Positions 7,708 through 14,381 of a DNA stretch of 20,985 bases are shown piece by piece. Every line of letters begins with the position of its first letter. The first letter of the stretch is position 1. The DNA comes from a virus, in the IMG/VR virus record IMGVR_UViG_3300029922_001574, positions 1-20,985 of that record. One strand, 5' to 3'. Made by a program: the position numbers and the translations under genes. Under the pieces are notes generated by a model, which was given only the letters and a program-made list of their open reading frames with translations, searched no databases and had not been told where the DNA came from.

Positions 7708-8109
7708 TTAAGACTCGTACGGTAGAGCCGCAACTTCTTGACTAGTTGTGTACTCGTGAAGAGCGTTTGGCGGGATCGGCGTCTCAGCGATTAGCACATC
7801 TCCCCCAACCGCTACGGGAGCTTTCACCGCCTTGGTAACCTTCTGCGCCTTGACCGGCAAGGAAGCTGTTACCGGCTTGGCGGCTGACGGCGGCGCTTCA
7901 CCCCTCAGTTCCTCTAGAATACCTGCGTGGCCCAGCGCCGTCACGCCCACCTGAGAATGGGTGACGGTCTTCACGAGGCTACCGCCCCGGTAGATCGTAA
8001 AATTATTCGTCTTGGCCACGGCATCATAAACCACGATGTCGCCCTTCTCCAGGTAAGTATTGGCCAGCGCCAGCAGGATGCGTTTCAGCGTTAGGTAGGA
8101 TTTCTTCAA
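7708..8109 (-). CDS. Hypothetical protein, 133 aa
   Basis: The frame opens at TTG 8109 behind AAGGTG; an in-frame TAA 12 bases upstream rules out a longer start. Residues 1-65 look like a small folded domain (LEKGDIVVYD, NNFTIYRGGSLVKTV). Residues 70-110 are Pro/Ala/Lys-rich (PSAAKPVTASLPVKAQKVTK) and probably a flexible linker, ending in an acidic tail. No recognised family. It lies between the GIY-YIG gene and an uncharacterised conserved gene on the same strand. Confidence 0.75.
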   Translation of the reverse strand: MKKSYLTLKRILLALANTYLEKGDIVVYDAVAKTNNFTIYRGGSLVKTVTHSQVGVTALGHAGILEELRGEAPPSAAKPVTASLPVKAQKVTKAVKAPVAVGGDVLIAETPIPPNALHEYTTSQEVAALPYES

Positions 8110-8176
8110 GATTACACCTTAGGGGCGAGTAGCCCCATAGATGGAATCCGAAAGTCGGTTTATTCTGAATTACTTC

Positions 8177-8626
8177 TTAACGACACTTGGCGCAGCGGTA
8201 ATGCTCATCGTCCGGTTGGTTACTCGTATTCTCCGGAAGATTCATTTCGCGATAAATTCTAGCCAGCATCTCTGAGTCCTTTAGAATACACCGGTCGGCT
8301 GTCAAGATAAACTGGCGGTTCCCAATATCGTAACCAACTCGCCCACGCGGTGGCGTCCGATAATCCATATCGTTTGGAACCATACCCCAGCGCTGAAATT
8401 TCGGCCACATTTTCTCATGGTTAGATGGATACGTCTTATAACCCGACCATTCGTCCGCTTCACTGAGAGCGGCTGTATCAAAGATGAGTTCAGAACCGAC
8501 AACCCAGAAGATGCCAACCTCCGGCATACCAGCTTCTTTAGCCATCTGCTCCCTGGAGTGCTCGTTCCGCGATTGCATCTCGTCGAATAAGCCTTGTAGG
8601 CGTTGTGGGGGGTCAGTTTCACTCAT
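8177..8626 (-). CDS. Conserved hypothetical protein with IFWVVG and YDIGNRQFILTADRCIL motifs
   Basis: The 149-aa product starts at ATG 8626 behind GGAGGAG. Residues 37-130 contain GIFWVVGSELIFDTAALSEA, a Lys/Pro/His segment (YKTYPSNHEKMWPKFQ), PRGRVGYD and FILTADRCIL. I recall this combination in an uncharacterised bacterial family, which would make this a host-derived cargo gene in the phage. The tail ends CAKC, a single Cys pair that could join a metal site. No enzyme motif is evident. Confidence 0.8.
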   Translation of the reverse strand: MSETDPPQRLQGLFDEMQSRNEHSREQMAKEAGMPEVGIFWVVGSELIFDTAALSEADEWSGYKTYPSNHEKMWPKFQRWGMVPNDMDYRTPPRGRVGYDIGNRQFILTADRCILKDSEMLARIYREMNLPENTSNQPDDEHYRCAKCR

Positions 8627-8668
8627 TTTGTAGCGCTCCTCCAGGTGCTTCCAATATACCGTAAAACG

Positions 8669-9097
8669 CTACATCTGCTCCAAAACCGCGTCACAATTGG
8701 CGCGGACGCGCAGAAAGTACGTGGCTTCGATATCTTGCCGATTGGGTAGCTTCAGCTTCTTAGGCGACACCTTCAAGTATTTCGCTATTTTGTTGACCGC
8801 CTGGGTCCATTTACTGTTGGTCTGGCTTTCCACAAGGCGAATTGACTCCTCGATAGCCTTAGCCCGGTCGAAACGGCCCTTTGTTCCCGTTATCTCCAGC
8901 CATTTAGGGAGCGTTTGATCGATCAGGTTTTCCACTTCTTCTTCCCAACCGTCTACCGGAGCCATGAACCCATTCGCCTTCGCAATCTCCGCCTTGAAGT
9001 ATTCGCCAACCGCTCCCCACACAAACTCCCAGACGCGATCCTTGTAAACGTCGCGCGGGAATGCGAAGGCGAATTTTGGGATTGTGGCCGTGCTCAT
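8669..9097 (-). CDS. Hypothetical helical protein, 142 aa
   Basis: ATG 9097 overlaps the stop of the upstream 73-aa gene as ATGA, so the two are translationally coupled. The product is mostly helical and mixed-charge (RAKAIEESIRLVESQ, AVNKIAKYLKVSPKKLKLPN). The C-terminal half (about 95-142) has the spacing of a small DNA-binding helical bundle, but no definite helix-turn-helix can be claimed. Not recognised. Confidence 0.75.
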   Translation of the reverse strand: MSTATIPKFAFAFPRDVYKDRVWEFVWGAVGEYFKAEIAKANGFMAPVDGWEEEVENLIDQTLPKWLEITGTKGRFDRAKAIEESIRLVESQTNSKWTQAVNKIAKYLKVSPKKLKLPNRQDIEATYFLRVRANCDAVLEQM

Positions 9098-9315
9098 ACC
9101 TTCACTATACCAAGAACCGGCGCAATCACGACCGCGCGGCCAAACTCACTGCGCCACTGCCCGTTCCTATTGAAGAAGCGTAGATCGCCCGTCTCCGAAT
9201 CCAGGTGCAGGTGTAGGGAGGCTTTGGTTGCCTTAACGACGGTGCCGGGGTAAGGTTTCGGTTCTACGTAGCAGTAGGTTAAGGTAACCCGGTCGCCGGG
9301 ATGCAAGGGGCTCAT
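9094..9315 (-). CDS. Small SH3-like beta-barrel protein, 73 aa
   Basis: The product is a run of short beta strands: HPGDRVTLTYCYVEPKPYPG, TVVKATKASLHLHLD, RFFNRNGQWRSEF and VVIAPVLGIVKV. The opening 'PGDRV...PGTVVKA' resembles KOW/SH3-like barrels that bind nucleic acid or protein. Start ATG 9315 has only a weak upstream purine stretch. It is coupled to the next gene by an ATGA overlap. Role unknown. Confidence 0.75.
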   Translation of the reverse strand: MSPLHPGDRVTLTYCYVEPKPYPGTVVKATKASLHLHLDSETGDLRFFNRNGQWRSEFGRAVVIAPVLGIVKV

Positions 9316-9374
9316 ACTCTAATCTACCGGGTGGGTAGCTGGAATGTTGATTCAGGAATGGGTTTATTTTGCGT

Positions 9375-10010
9375 CTATTTGTTAAGTTCGGTTCGAACAA
9401 ACACATTGCGGCCTTGTTTCTTTATTCGCTGGATCTCACCAGCGTTCGTCATTTGAGCCAAGGCGGTCCGCAGGACGCCAAGCCGTCCTAACACGTCATA
9501 CCGTTTGCGCAAGACCGTTTGAATATCACGCTCCAACATTGGACCGGTCAGCAGCAACCGTATCAGACGTTTTCTTGTGTCCACTTCCGCCTGATACTCC
9601 CGGTGCCGGATCGCTTCCTCCGCTTTCAGTTGTTCCATCCATGCAACATGGCGTTTGCGTCTCTCCTCCAACGCCTGCTGAAACTGTAACCAGGATTCCG
9701 ACTGGGGGAAGTCAAGTCCTTTAGCCTGTTGTGCCAGAAAGCTAAGCCACCCTTCTTGGCCGCCCACATGGGTGTTGTCCCATAGGCCGTCAACAAACAG
9801 CAGATTGTTGATCTGATCAGATCGACTTGGGTCCTGAACGGTAACGCTTGTGCCACCGCCGCGTCCCCACATACCCGGTGACAAGGTGAAGGTTGTCAAC
9901 AGCGTATCACTAGGGGGTGTGATATCTACCGCACCGCCAGTTTCATACTCGTAACTACCCTGTACCCACCCAGCCGGGGTCAAATGATGGTACCAATATT
10001 CGTCTCTCAT
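9375..10010 (-). CDS. Hypothetical protein with a C-terminal winged-helix-like domain, 211 aa
   Basis: ATG 10010 follows AAGGAG, preceded at once by a perfect 7-bp hairpin. Residues 1-85 are aromatic- and Gly-rich and beta-like (DEYWYHHLTPAGWVQGSYEY, GMWGRGGGTSVTV). Residues 95-145 form a long charged helix. Residues about 145-211 fit a winged helix: LIRLLLTGPMLERDIQTVLR, then LRTALAQMTNAGEIQRI and the wing GRNVFVRTEL. This suggests DNA binding or autoregulation. Family not recognised. Confidence 0.78.
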   Translation of the reverse strand: MRDEYWYHHLTPAGWVQGSYEYETGGAVDITPPSDTLLTTFTLSPGMWGRGGGTSVTVQDPSRSDQINNLLFVDGLWDNTHVGGQEGWLSFLAQQAKGLDFPQSESWLQFQQALEERRKRHVAWMEQLKAEEAIRHREYQAEVDTRKRLIRLLLTGPMLERDIQTVLRKRYDVLGRLGVLRTALAQMTNAGEIQRIKKQGRNVFVRTELNK

Positions 10011-10025
10011 GCAATGAACTCCTTC

Positions 10026-10043
10026 GGAACCCGGTTGGGTTCC
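10026..10043 (-). promoter_or_regulatory. Perfect hairpin next to the ribosome site of the 211-aa gene
   Basis: GGAACCC and GGGTTCC pair over 7 bp around a 4-base loop. On the minus strand the stem ends two bases before AAGGAG of the 211-aa gene, in a position to affect translation or bind a repressor. No U tract follows on either strand, so a terminator is unlikely. Confidence 0.45.
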
Positions 10044-10123
10044 TAGTTAGGGAGTGGCGGTTGGGGCGGGAAGTTCTCTAGGAAAAGTCTGGTAGCTGGG
10101 GCCGGAGAGATTCCGGGAGCCGG

Positions 10124-10516
10124 TTGCACTTCGTTAGCATGAAAGCTACAGATGAAAGAGCGTACGCGATTGAGCTAGGCGTCAGCGGCCTTGGCGGTCG
10201 GCTTTGCTGCCCTTCATGCCTTGGGGATAACCTACATCAATATCGGGTAGAAGTATTCGAGCGGAAGGAGGACAGCGCCACAGGCCGTCACGTTGCCGTC
10301 ACAAGAAACGCCATCGTCGCCGACGATGACCTTACAGATAACCCAAGTGATAGGCGGCAAGGTTGCTGCGTCTACCTATGGTGTGAAACATGCCCAGCGT
10401 TAGCGGTTCTCAAGATTGATCAACGCAAAGGCGTAACATCCTTTGAGCTAACACCTCATATGAAACGACCGAATTCCCGTTTTGAAGAACCGACGTTTCA
10501 CACCAAAGAGTTCTGA
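10124..10516 (+). CDS. Zinc-ribbon protein, 130 aa
   Basis: Two Cys pairs, C29-x-x-C32 (CCPSCLGD) and C87-x-x-C90 (WCETC), frame conserved-looking segments YRVEVFERKED, DNPSDRRQG and KIDQRKGVTSFEL. I recall this arrangement (CxxC, a 'vFxRxED' strand, NPSxRR, WCExC, QxKG) in small zinc-ribbon proteins of bacteria and their phages; biochemical function is unknown. TTG 10124 sits four bases after GGGAG, whereas ATG 10139 has no ribosome site, so I prefer TTG. It is one of the few plus-strand genes, with its own terminator just downstream, which suggests an accessory gene. Confidence 0.82.
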   Translation: MHFVSMKATDERAYAIELGVSGLGGRLCCPSCLGDNLHQYRVEVFERKEDSATGRHVAVTRNAIVADDDLTDNPSDRRQGCCVYLWCETCPALAVLKIDQRKGVTSFELTPHMKRPNSRFEEPTFHTKEF

Positions 10517-10528
10517 ATGCTTGTAAAA

Positions 10529-10562
10529 CGAATGGAGCCCCCATTGCTGAGGGCTCCATTCG
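10529..10562. terminator. Strong hairpin, probable bidirectional terminator
   Basis: CGAATGGAGCCC pairs perfectly with GGGCTCCATTCG over 12 bp around a 10-base loop, 13 bases after the zinc-ribbon gene's stop. On the minus strand the stem is followed by TTTTAC; on the plus strand by GCGTCTTG. It fits best as a terminator for minus-strand transcription arriving from 10684 and may also stop the plus-strand gene. Confidence 0.75.
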
Positions 10563-10618
10563 GCGTCTTGTGACTTAGGACCGGGGCGGCCCGGTTATGG
10601 TTTGTGCGCTTCAAATAG

Positions 10619-10659
10619 CTTCAGAGGCGATTGACGGACCATAAACCGTCATACTGAAG
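10619..10659. repeat. Nested inverted repeat
   Basis: An outer stem CTTCAG/CTGAAG (10619-10624, 10654-10659) encloses an inner stem TGACGG/CCGTCA (10632-10637, 10646-10651) with an 8-base loop. It lies just past the stop of the frameshifted TM gene. There is no T tract. It could be an mRNA 3'-end structure or a protein-binding site. Confidence 0.4.
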
Positions 10660-10683
10660 GGCGCGGTAGTCGGATCTACCCGC

Positions 10684-10898
10684 CTAGCTCTTCCGGTCCA
10701 TCAACTTGCCGATCTCTAAATCCATGGCACCAAGCTTCTGAACGATAATCTTTATATCGGTACGGATTTCACGGATGTCCTCCCGAATCTCCTTGGATGT
10801 TTCACGCACCCCCTGATGCCAAGGAGACTAACAACCAAGCTGGCAATGACGGTAAGGCAAGGCAAGCCAACGGCGAAATATAATTGCGTGTCGGTCAT
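10684..10898 (-). pseudogene. One-TM coiled-coil protein gene split at a G5 run
   Basis: From ATG 10898, 30 codons encode a hydrophobic helix (LYFAVGLPCLTVIASLVVSL) up to IRG. The minus-strand run of five G's (10809-10813) then breaks the frame. Stepping back one base gives 41 further codons, beginning VRETSKEIREDIREIRTD and ending KLMDRKS at TAG 10684-10686: a clear amphipathic coiled coil. Without the shift the tail is Arg/Pro-rich and stops near 10752. A sixth G would restore one frame. Either a homopolymer sequencing error or -1 slippage on AGG GGG is possible. An upstream in-frame ATG at 10997 overlaps the endonuclease 3' end and would add 33 residues. I recall similar short TM-plus-coiled-coil proteins in soil bacteria. 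Confidence 0.7.
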
Positions 10899-10986
10899 GT
10901 GATCCAGTATATCGCCTACGCCGCCAGCGGCACCGCAGCCGCCCGTCGCTTGATCCAGGTTTCCGACGTGCGCCAGTAGCGGCGCT

Positions 10987-12621
10987 TCACCGCTCATACA
11001 CCCAGCGCCGGTACCCGGCGTCGTAGAGGCATCTGGCACCGGCGCGGTACATGTTCTGGTGTTCGGTGAGCGAAGGGTCGTATTGATCGCCTAACAGTTG
11101 CGCCAGCCGGGAATGGCGGCAGCGGCGCTTGTTCAATACGCGATGTTTATAAAACCACTGGTAGGAGGGTGTGACATCCTTATCCTTGCTAAAGCCTAAC
11201 TCCTTGTAGAGAGTACCTGTGGAGTATTGGTTATTGGAGAAGGTCACAATCCTTAGAGCAGGAAGTGTTCTGAGTGCGTTTTTCAGTAGCTTACTCGCGC
11301 CGCCAACCACCGTAGTGTTGATTGGAAATGCCAGCCGCGTTAAGCTCAATTCCCGTTTCTCATGTCCGGCAAAGGTAATGACGCCAACCAACTCTTCGCC
11401 CGCAAACAAGCCATAACAAAACTTGGCGGTTGGCGTCGATCCCTGAAGATGATTGGCGTCTAAAAACGAACTAGCATCCTCACGGCTAATCTCCCGGAAG
11501 GTGGTGGAACGCGCCGCTATACGTCGCTCATGGCGGCCCAGCCGGGAAGCGATGATTGACTTCCATATCTCCCGCTTAACCGGGTGGACCCATTCATGTT
11601 CGTCAAGCTGCAAAAGCCGAATACCCTTCTCCTGGCAGATTAGGAATTTGTCCCGGTGCTTCATTCTGGAACCTAGATCGTCGTTCTCAGCGACGGAATG
11701 CCAGTAGGTGCCGTTCAACTCCAAGGCAAGCTGGGCGGTTGGAATCCAAATATCCAATTCCTTTGGACGGATGACATCGCGGGCGTTTGACACATAAGCT
11801 ACGCCAAGGGACGCCAGGAAGATCTCAATCTCCTTATGGGGAGTGGAGTGGGCGGCAGGGCAGTATGGACACCCACAGTCTTTAAAATGCACCTCCGGCG
11901 TCTGCGAAAATTCATGGCCATTTTGACACCGCATCCGGATAGGTGTGTAGTAATCAACGTACTCGCTCAAGTATTCAGTGGTAAGCGTTTGCTCCTCACT
12001 AATTCGGCCCTTAAACCATGCGTCGTCTTTGAGCATATACTGGCGGTGGTTTTCGCGGCGGCATTTAGGGCAGGTGCTTCCTTCCAGGTGGTAGGCTGGC
12101 TTCTGCCGAAAAACCCCATGCCGTGGACAAACAATGTCCATGTCAGTATAAACGGTAATGAACGTTTCAGCGACGTAGGTATACTTGCCTGGATGCTTCA
12201 ACTCTGCCCGCCGCAAGAAAACGTCAAACGTTCGCACTTGACCTTTACACACCGGGCACCCGCGTTTGTGGAAGATGTGGTCATAAGGCGACATCGGAAA
12301 CGGCCCATGTTCCCGGCAGACGATCTCTACCGGCGTCTTATGGTCAACATAAACCACCTTAGAGTACAGGTACTCAGTGCCATAGATGTCTGCTGCCTTT
12401 TTGATGAATGAAGCTGTGTTATCAAACCGGTACAGTGGGCAGCCACCGTCTTTGGATGATAGATGATTGTTTGGAATCTGCCAGTACGAAACTCCATGCT
12501 CCTTGCAGATAATCTCTACCTTCGTTTTCGCGTCTACATAGAGCGATTTAGAGTAGTCGCAAACAGCGCCATGTACGAGCTTGGCTTGAGCCACAAACTC
12601 CTGGGTCGTATTGCGTTTCAT
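10987..12621 (-). CDS. Vsr-like (EDxHD-type) homing endonuclease with zinc-ribbon array
   Basis: The 544-aa product begins with four repeats of the DUF723-like type (about 1-66, 67-127, 128-189, 190-256), each with a 'Y-Y-S-K' type opening, C-x-x-H-G and a closing C-P-x-C; repeat 1 ends CPLY, having lost its last Cys. A Vsr-like nuclease follows (about 260-362): Glu264/266, Asp290 in KELDIWIP, Glu301 and His308 in ELNGTYWHS, and DEHEW at 340-344. Phage EDxHD endonucleases such as I-Bth0305I share this nuclease type. Residues 370-544 form a C-terminal domain (CYGLFAGEELVGVITF, RLAF, TVVGGASKLLKNAL, FSNNQYSTGTLYKELGF). The last about 43 codons are nearly identical in DNA to the plus-strand paralogue. 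It lies just downstream of the capsid terminator with its own candidate promoter. Confidence 0.93.
   Translation of the reverse strand: MKRNTTQEFVAQAKLVHGAVCDYSKSLYVDAKTKVEIICKEHGVSYWQIPNNHLSSKDGGCPLYRFDNTASFIKKAADIYGTEYLYSKVVYVDHKTPVEIVCREHGPFPMSPYDHIFHKRGCPVCKGQVRTFDVFLRRAELKHPGKYTYVAETFITVYTDMDIVCPRHGVFRQKPAYHLEGSTCPKCRRENHRQYMLKDDAWFKGRISEEQTLTTEYLSEYVDYYTPIRMRCQNGHEFSQTPEVHFKDCGCPYCPAAHSTPHKEIEIFLASLGVAYVSNARDVIRPKELDIWIPTAQLALELNGTYWHSVAENDDLGSRMKHRDKFLICQEKGIRLLQLDEHEWVHPVKREIWKSIIASRLGRHERRIAARSTTFREISREDASSFLDANHLQGSTPTAKFCYGLFAGEELVGVITFAGHEKRELSLTRLAFPINTTVVGGASKLLKNALRTLPALRIVTFSNNQYSTGTLYKELGFSKDKDVTPSYQWFYKHRVLNKRRCRHSRLAQLLGDQYDPSLTEHQNMYRAGARCLYDAGYRRWVYER
10994..11121 (-). 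repeat. 128-bp inverted repeat, copy 1 (3' end of endonuclease)
   Basis: The minus-strand sequence here matches plus-strand 15885-16012 at 126 of 128 positions by direct comparison, without gaps. The two differences are C/T in TACGA(C/T)CCTT and G/A in TACC(G/A)GCG. It encodes the C-terminal residues from CRHSRLAQLLG to RRWVYE. Identity drops sharply at both ends. Confidence 0.95.
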
Positions 12622-12627
12622 GACGCT

Positions 12628-12656
12628 TATATTCTACCGCACTAAAACTCGCCGAA
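12628..12656 (-). promoter_or_regulatory. Candidate promoter of the minus-strand Vsr-like endonuclease
   Basis: On the minus strand, TTGTTC is followed after 17 bases by TAGAAT (5 of 6 to the -10 consensus); the -35 is weak (3 of 6). The -10 ends nine bases before ATG 12621, so the transcript would be almost leaderless, and no clear ribosome site is present. It lies just beyond the capsid terminator, so the gene could be expressed independently. Confidence 0.45.
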
Positions 12657-12665
12657 CAAATAGAA

Positions 12666-12689
12666 AAAGGCCCCATTTCTGGGGCCTTT
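12666..12689 (-). terminator. Intrinsic terminator of the capsid genes
   Basis: AAAGGCCCC and GGGGCCTTT form a perfect 9-bp stem with a 6-base loop, followed on the minus strand by TTCTATTT, giving a TTTTT tract at the stem end. It starts 26 bases after the capsid stop and would separate capsid transcription from the downstream endonuclease. Confidence 0.88.
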
Positions 12690-12714
12690 GTCATCACTTA
12701 GTCCGCCTTATTGT

Positions 12715-13650
12715 TTAGATTTGCGGAGCGTCTACTGTTAGGCCCGTACGACCCGTTACTATCAACCGTTGTACGGCGGACGGGTTGAAAATAGCTATTC
12801 CGAGTATCTCGAAGATGCTAAACCCGATTTGCCTAAGGTCCGGCCTATCGGCACTCATGACGGTCAAGGGAACACGTTCGGGTATCACACCCAAAAACTC
12901 GTTCTCCGCCAGGATGTAGATGTTACCGTAGTTCACCTTACGTGACTGGAGAATGGTTGCTCCCCAGAGGTAACCCATGACGCCTGTTTTTAACAAAGCG
13001 CGTTGGGTTTCACGGTCGATGTTCGAATCGGTCCACTTACGGAAGTCGGCATAATCGCGAGGGTTCACGAAAATGTAGGCTACCGATAAGTCGTGGCGCT
13101 CGATACCGGCAAAGCCGTCGGCAAGCGCATCGGTGGTGATTGGCGCGGCAATCGTCTGATCCACGTTCAACACGTAGTCAGTCGGTACCGCGTTAACAGC
13201 CGCATTGGCGACCGCATCTAGCAGCCCGAAGACCTTTTCATCTTCGGTTGCGCCGATTTCGGCCTTACCCAGGTTAAGCGCACGTTGGACAACGTCGAAA
13301 CGGCGCTCTTTAATCTGAGTGATGGGGATCATCGGCATTTCGGCGATTTCGAAAGTCGGCACCGTGAGACGGATGGGTTTAACCACCATCGCCGGAGCGA
13401 GACCTTCTTCACCAACCACAAAGGCCAACGTGAAGGATTGACCGGAAGCGTCAAATTCCTTGTCGTATATGGGCAAGGCTCCATCGGCTAACGTCTCTAC
13501 CATCAATGCTTTACGAGCGATGCTCATATAGTCACGACGGCGGCGAAGCGACGGTCCAAGCGAAGCGGCCAGCTTTTGACGGCCAGCGGCGGATTTCAGC
13601 AAAGAGCCCAATAGGTTCTGTTGCTGCTGAGTTCTGGAAAGATTTGCCAT
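12715..13650 (-). CDS. Major capsid protein, HK97-fold type
   Basis: The 311-aa product starts at ATG 13650 behind CAGGAGA. The first about 40 residues are basic and helical (LGPSLRRRRDYMSIARKAL), like an N-arm. The middle has a mixed alpha/beta stretch with FDVVQRALNLGKAEIGATED and a long helix LLDAVANAA. The C-terminal half follows the HK97 capsid pattern: YIFVNPRDYADFRKW, then GYLWGATILQSRKVNYGNIY, an EFLGVIPERVPLTVM strand, a charged DRPDLRQIGFSIFEILGIAIFNPSAV strand-turn unit and VQRLIV. HK97-fold proteins form the icosahedral shell. The strong ribosome site, strong terminator and upstream decoration-like gene agree with high expression. No protease-cleaved delta domain is obvious within this gene. 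Confidence 0.85.
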   Translation of the reverse strand: MANLSRTQQQQNLLGSLLKSAAGRQKLAASLGPSLRRRRDYMSIARKALMVETLADGALPIYDKEFDASGQSFTLAFVVGEEGLAPAMVVKPIRLTVPTFEIAEMPMIPITQIKERRFDVVQRALNLGKAEIGATEDEKVFGLLDAVANAAVNAVPTDYVLNVDQTIAAPITTDALADGFAGIERHDLSVAYIFVNPRDYADFRKWTDSNIDRETQRALLKTGVMGYLWGATILQSRKVNYGNIYILAENEFLGVIPERVPLTVMSADRPDLRQIGFSIFEILGIAIFNPSAVQRLIVTGRTGLTVDAPQI

Positions 13651-13696
13651 AGTAAGTTCTCCTGTTTCCTTTTCTCTTGATCTTTTGCCTCTGGGC

Positions 13697-14188
13697 TTAG
13701 ATCAGGGCAGCAATACCTAGCCACGGGAAGGTGGCCGTTGGGACACACATGATGATGCCGATAGGGTTTTTAAATCCACTACCCGGCTGATCCGAAGTGA
13801 CAAGACCCTTGAAAGCCCCGGTGCCACAATAGGCTGGTGCGCCTATGATGTACGGAGCCGTGGGGGTCACATTATATGCCTGGGCGTCCACTAAGATCGT
13901 GGGCATCGCACGCACAACCGAAATCTTGCCTGAGCCAGATGGTCCGATTGCGCCCGCGAATTCGCCGGGGCCGTTGATGAGAAATCCATATGGCTGCGCA
14001 AGTGCGGAGTCACATGGGATGATGACAGTGCCGCGTGACACGGTTGCAGATGCGAAAAGGCTAACTACTTTGCCTCCAAGGTAACCTGCATTGAGTAACG
14101 TAACGTTGTCGGTTCCGGGATCGCCGGTCAGAATAACATCGGGGCCATGGGCACCGTCATTCTGTCCGTAATAGACGAGTTTCAACAT
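13697..14188 (-). CDS. Putative capsid decoration/stabilisation protein
   Basis: The 163-aa product starts at ATG 14188 behind a perfect AGGAGG. It is rich in Gly, Ala, Pro, Thr and Val and has beta-type alternation throughout (KVVSLFASATVSRGTVIIPCD, YGFLINGPGEFAG, GKISVVRAMPTILVD, GIIMCVP). No signal peptide. Its position one gene upstream of the capsid gene on the same transcript (46-base gap) is where many phages keep the head-decoration protein. The role is inferred from position and composition; the family is not recognised. Confidence 0.85.
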   Translation of the reverse strand: MLKLVYYGQNDGAHGPDVILTGDPGTDNVTLLNAGYLGGKVVSLFASATVSRGTVIIPCDSALAQPYGFLINGPGEFAGAIGPSGSGKISVVRAMPTILVDAQAYNVTPTAPYIIGAPAYCGTGAFKGLVTSDQPGSGFKNPIGIIMCVPTATFPWLGIAALI

Positions 14189-14329
14189 GAAACTAATCCT
14201 CCTGAGTAAAGTTCATGTACTTTCCCAGTGCCACCGCCTGGAGAGGAAGTTAAGCACTTTAGGTCAAGTACCGGAGAACGTATTTAGCGTCCACAACTAG
14301 GGGAACCGTAGTTGAAAAGTTGCGTTTAC

Positions 14330-14358
14330 TTTAAAAAGGGCCACCTTCTATGCGTCAA
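14330..14358 (-). promoter_or_regulatory. Candidate promoter for the decoration/capsid genes
   Basis: On the minus strand TTGACG (5 of 6 to the -35 consensus; plus-strand 14353-14358) is followed after exactly 17 bases by TTTAAA (4 of 6; 14330-14335). Transcription would begin near 14323 and give a leader of about 135 nt before ATG 14188. It points toward the capsid genes and overlaps back-to-back with the endonuclease promoter. Confidence 0.55.
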
Positions 14359-14363
14359 CACTT

Positions 14364-14372
14364 TGGTATAAT
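14364..14372 (+). promoter_or_regulatory. Extended -10 promoter of the plus-strand endonuclease
   Basis: TGGTATAAT is an exact TGn-TATAAT extended -10 element. No -35 match lies at 16-18 bases upstream. Nine bases separate it from ATG 14382, so the start site would fall within or just before AGGTAGAG, giving a nearly leaderless mRNA. Confidence 0.55.
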
Positions 14373-14381
14373 TAGGTAGAG

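Noticed and set aside
10752-11039. 95-codon minus-strand frame taken as an intact gene
   Set aside because: Its first residues come from the end of the endonuclease in another frame and its last 18 are out of frame with the coiled coil. The frameshifted reading 10898-10684 makes better sense.
11836-12411. 191-codon plus-strand open frame
   Set aside because: It lies wholly opposite the zinc-ribbon array of the endonuclease and has no recognisable domain or ribosome site.
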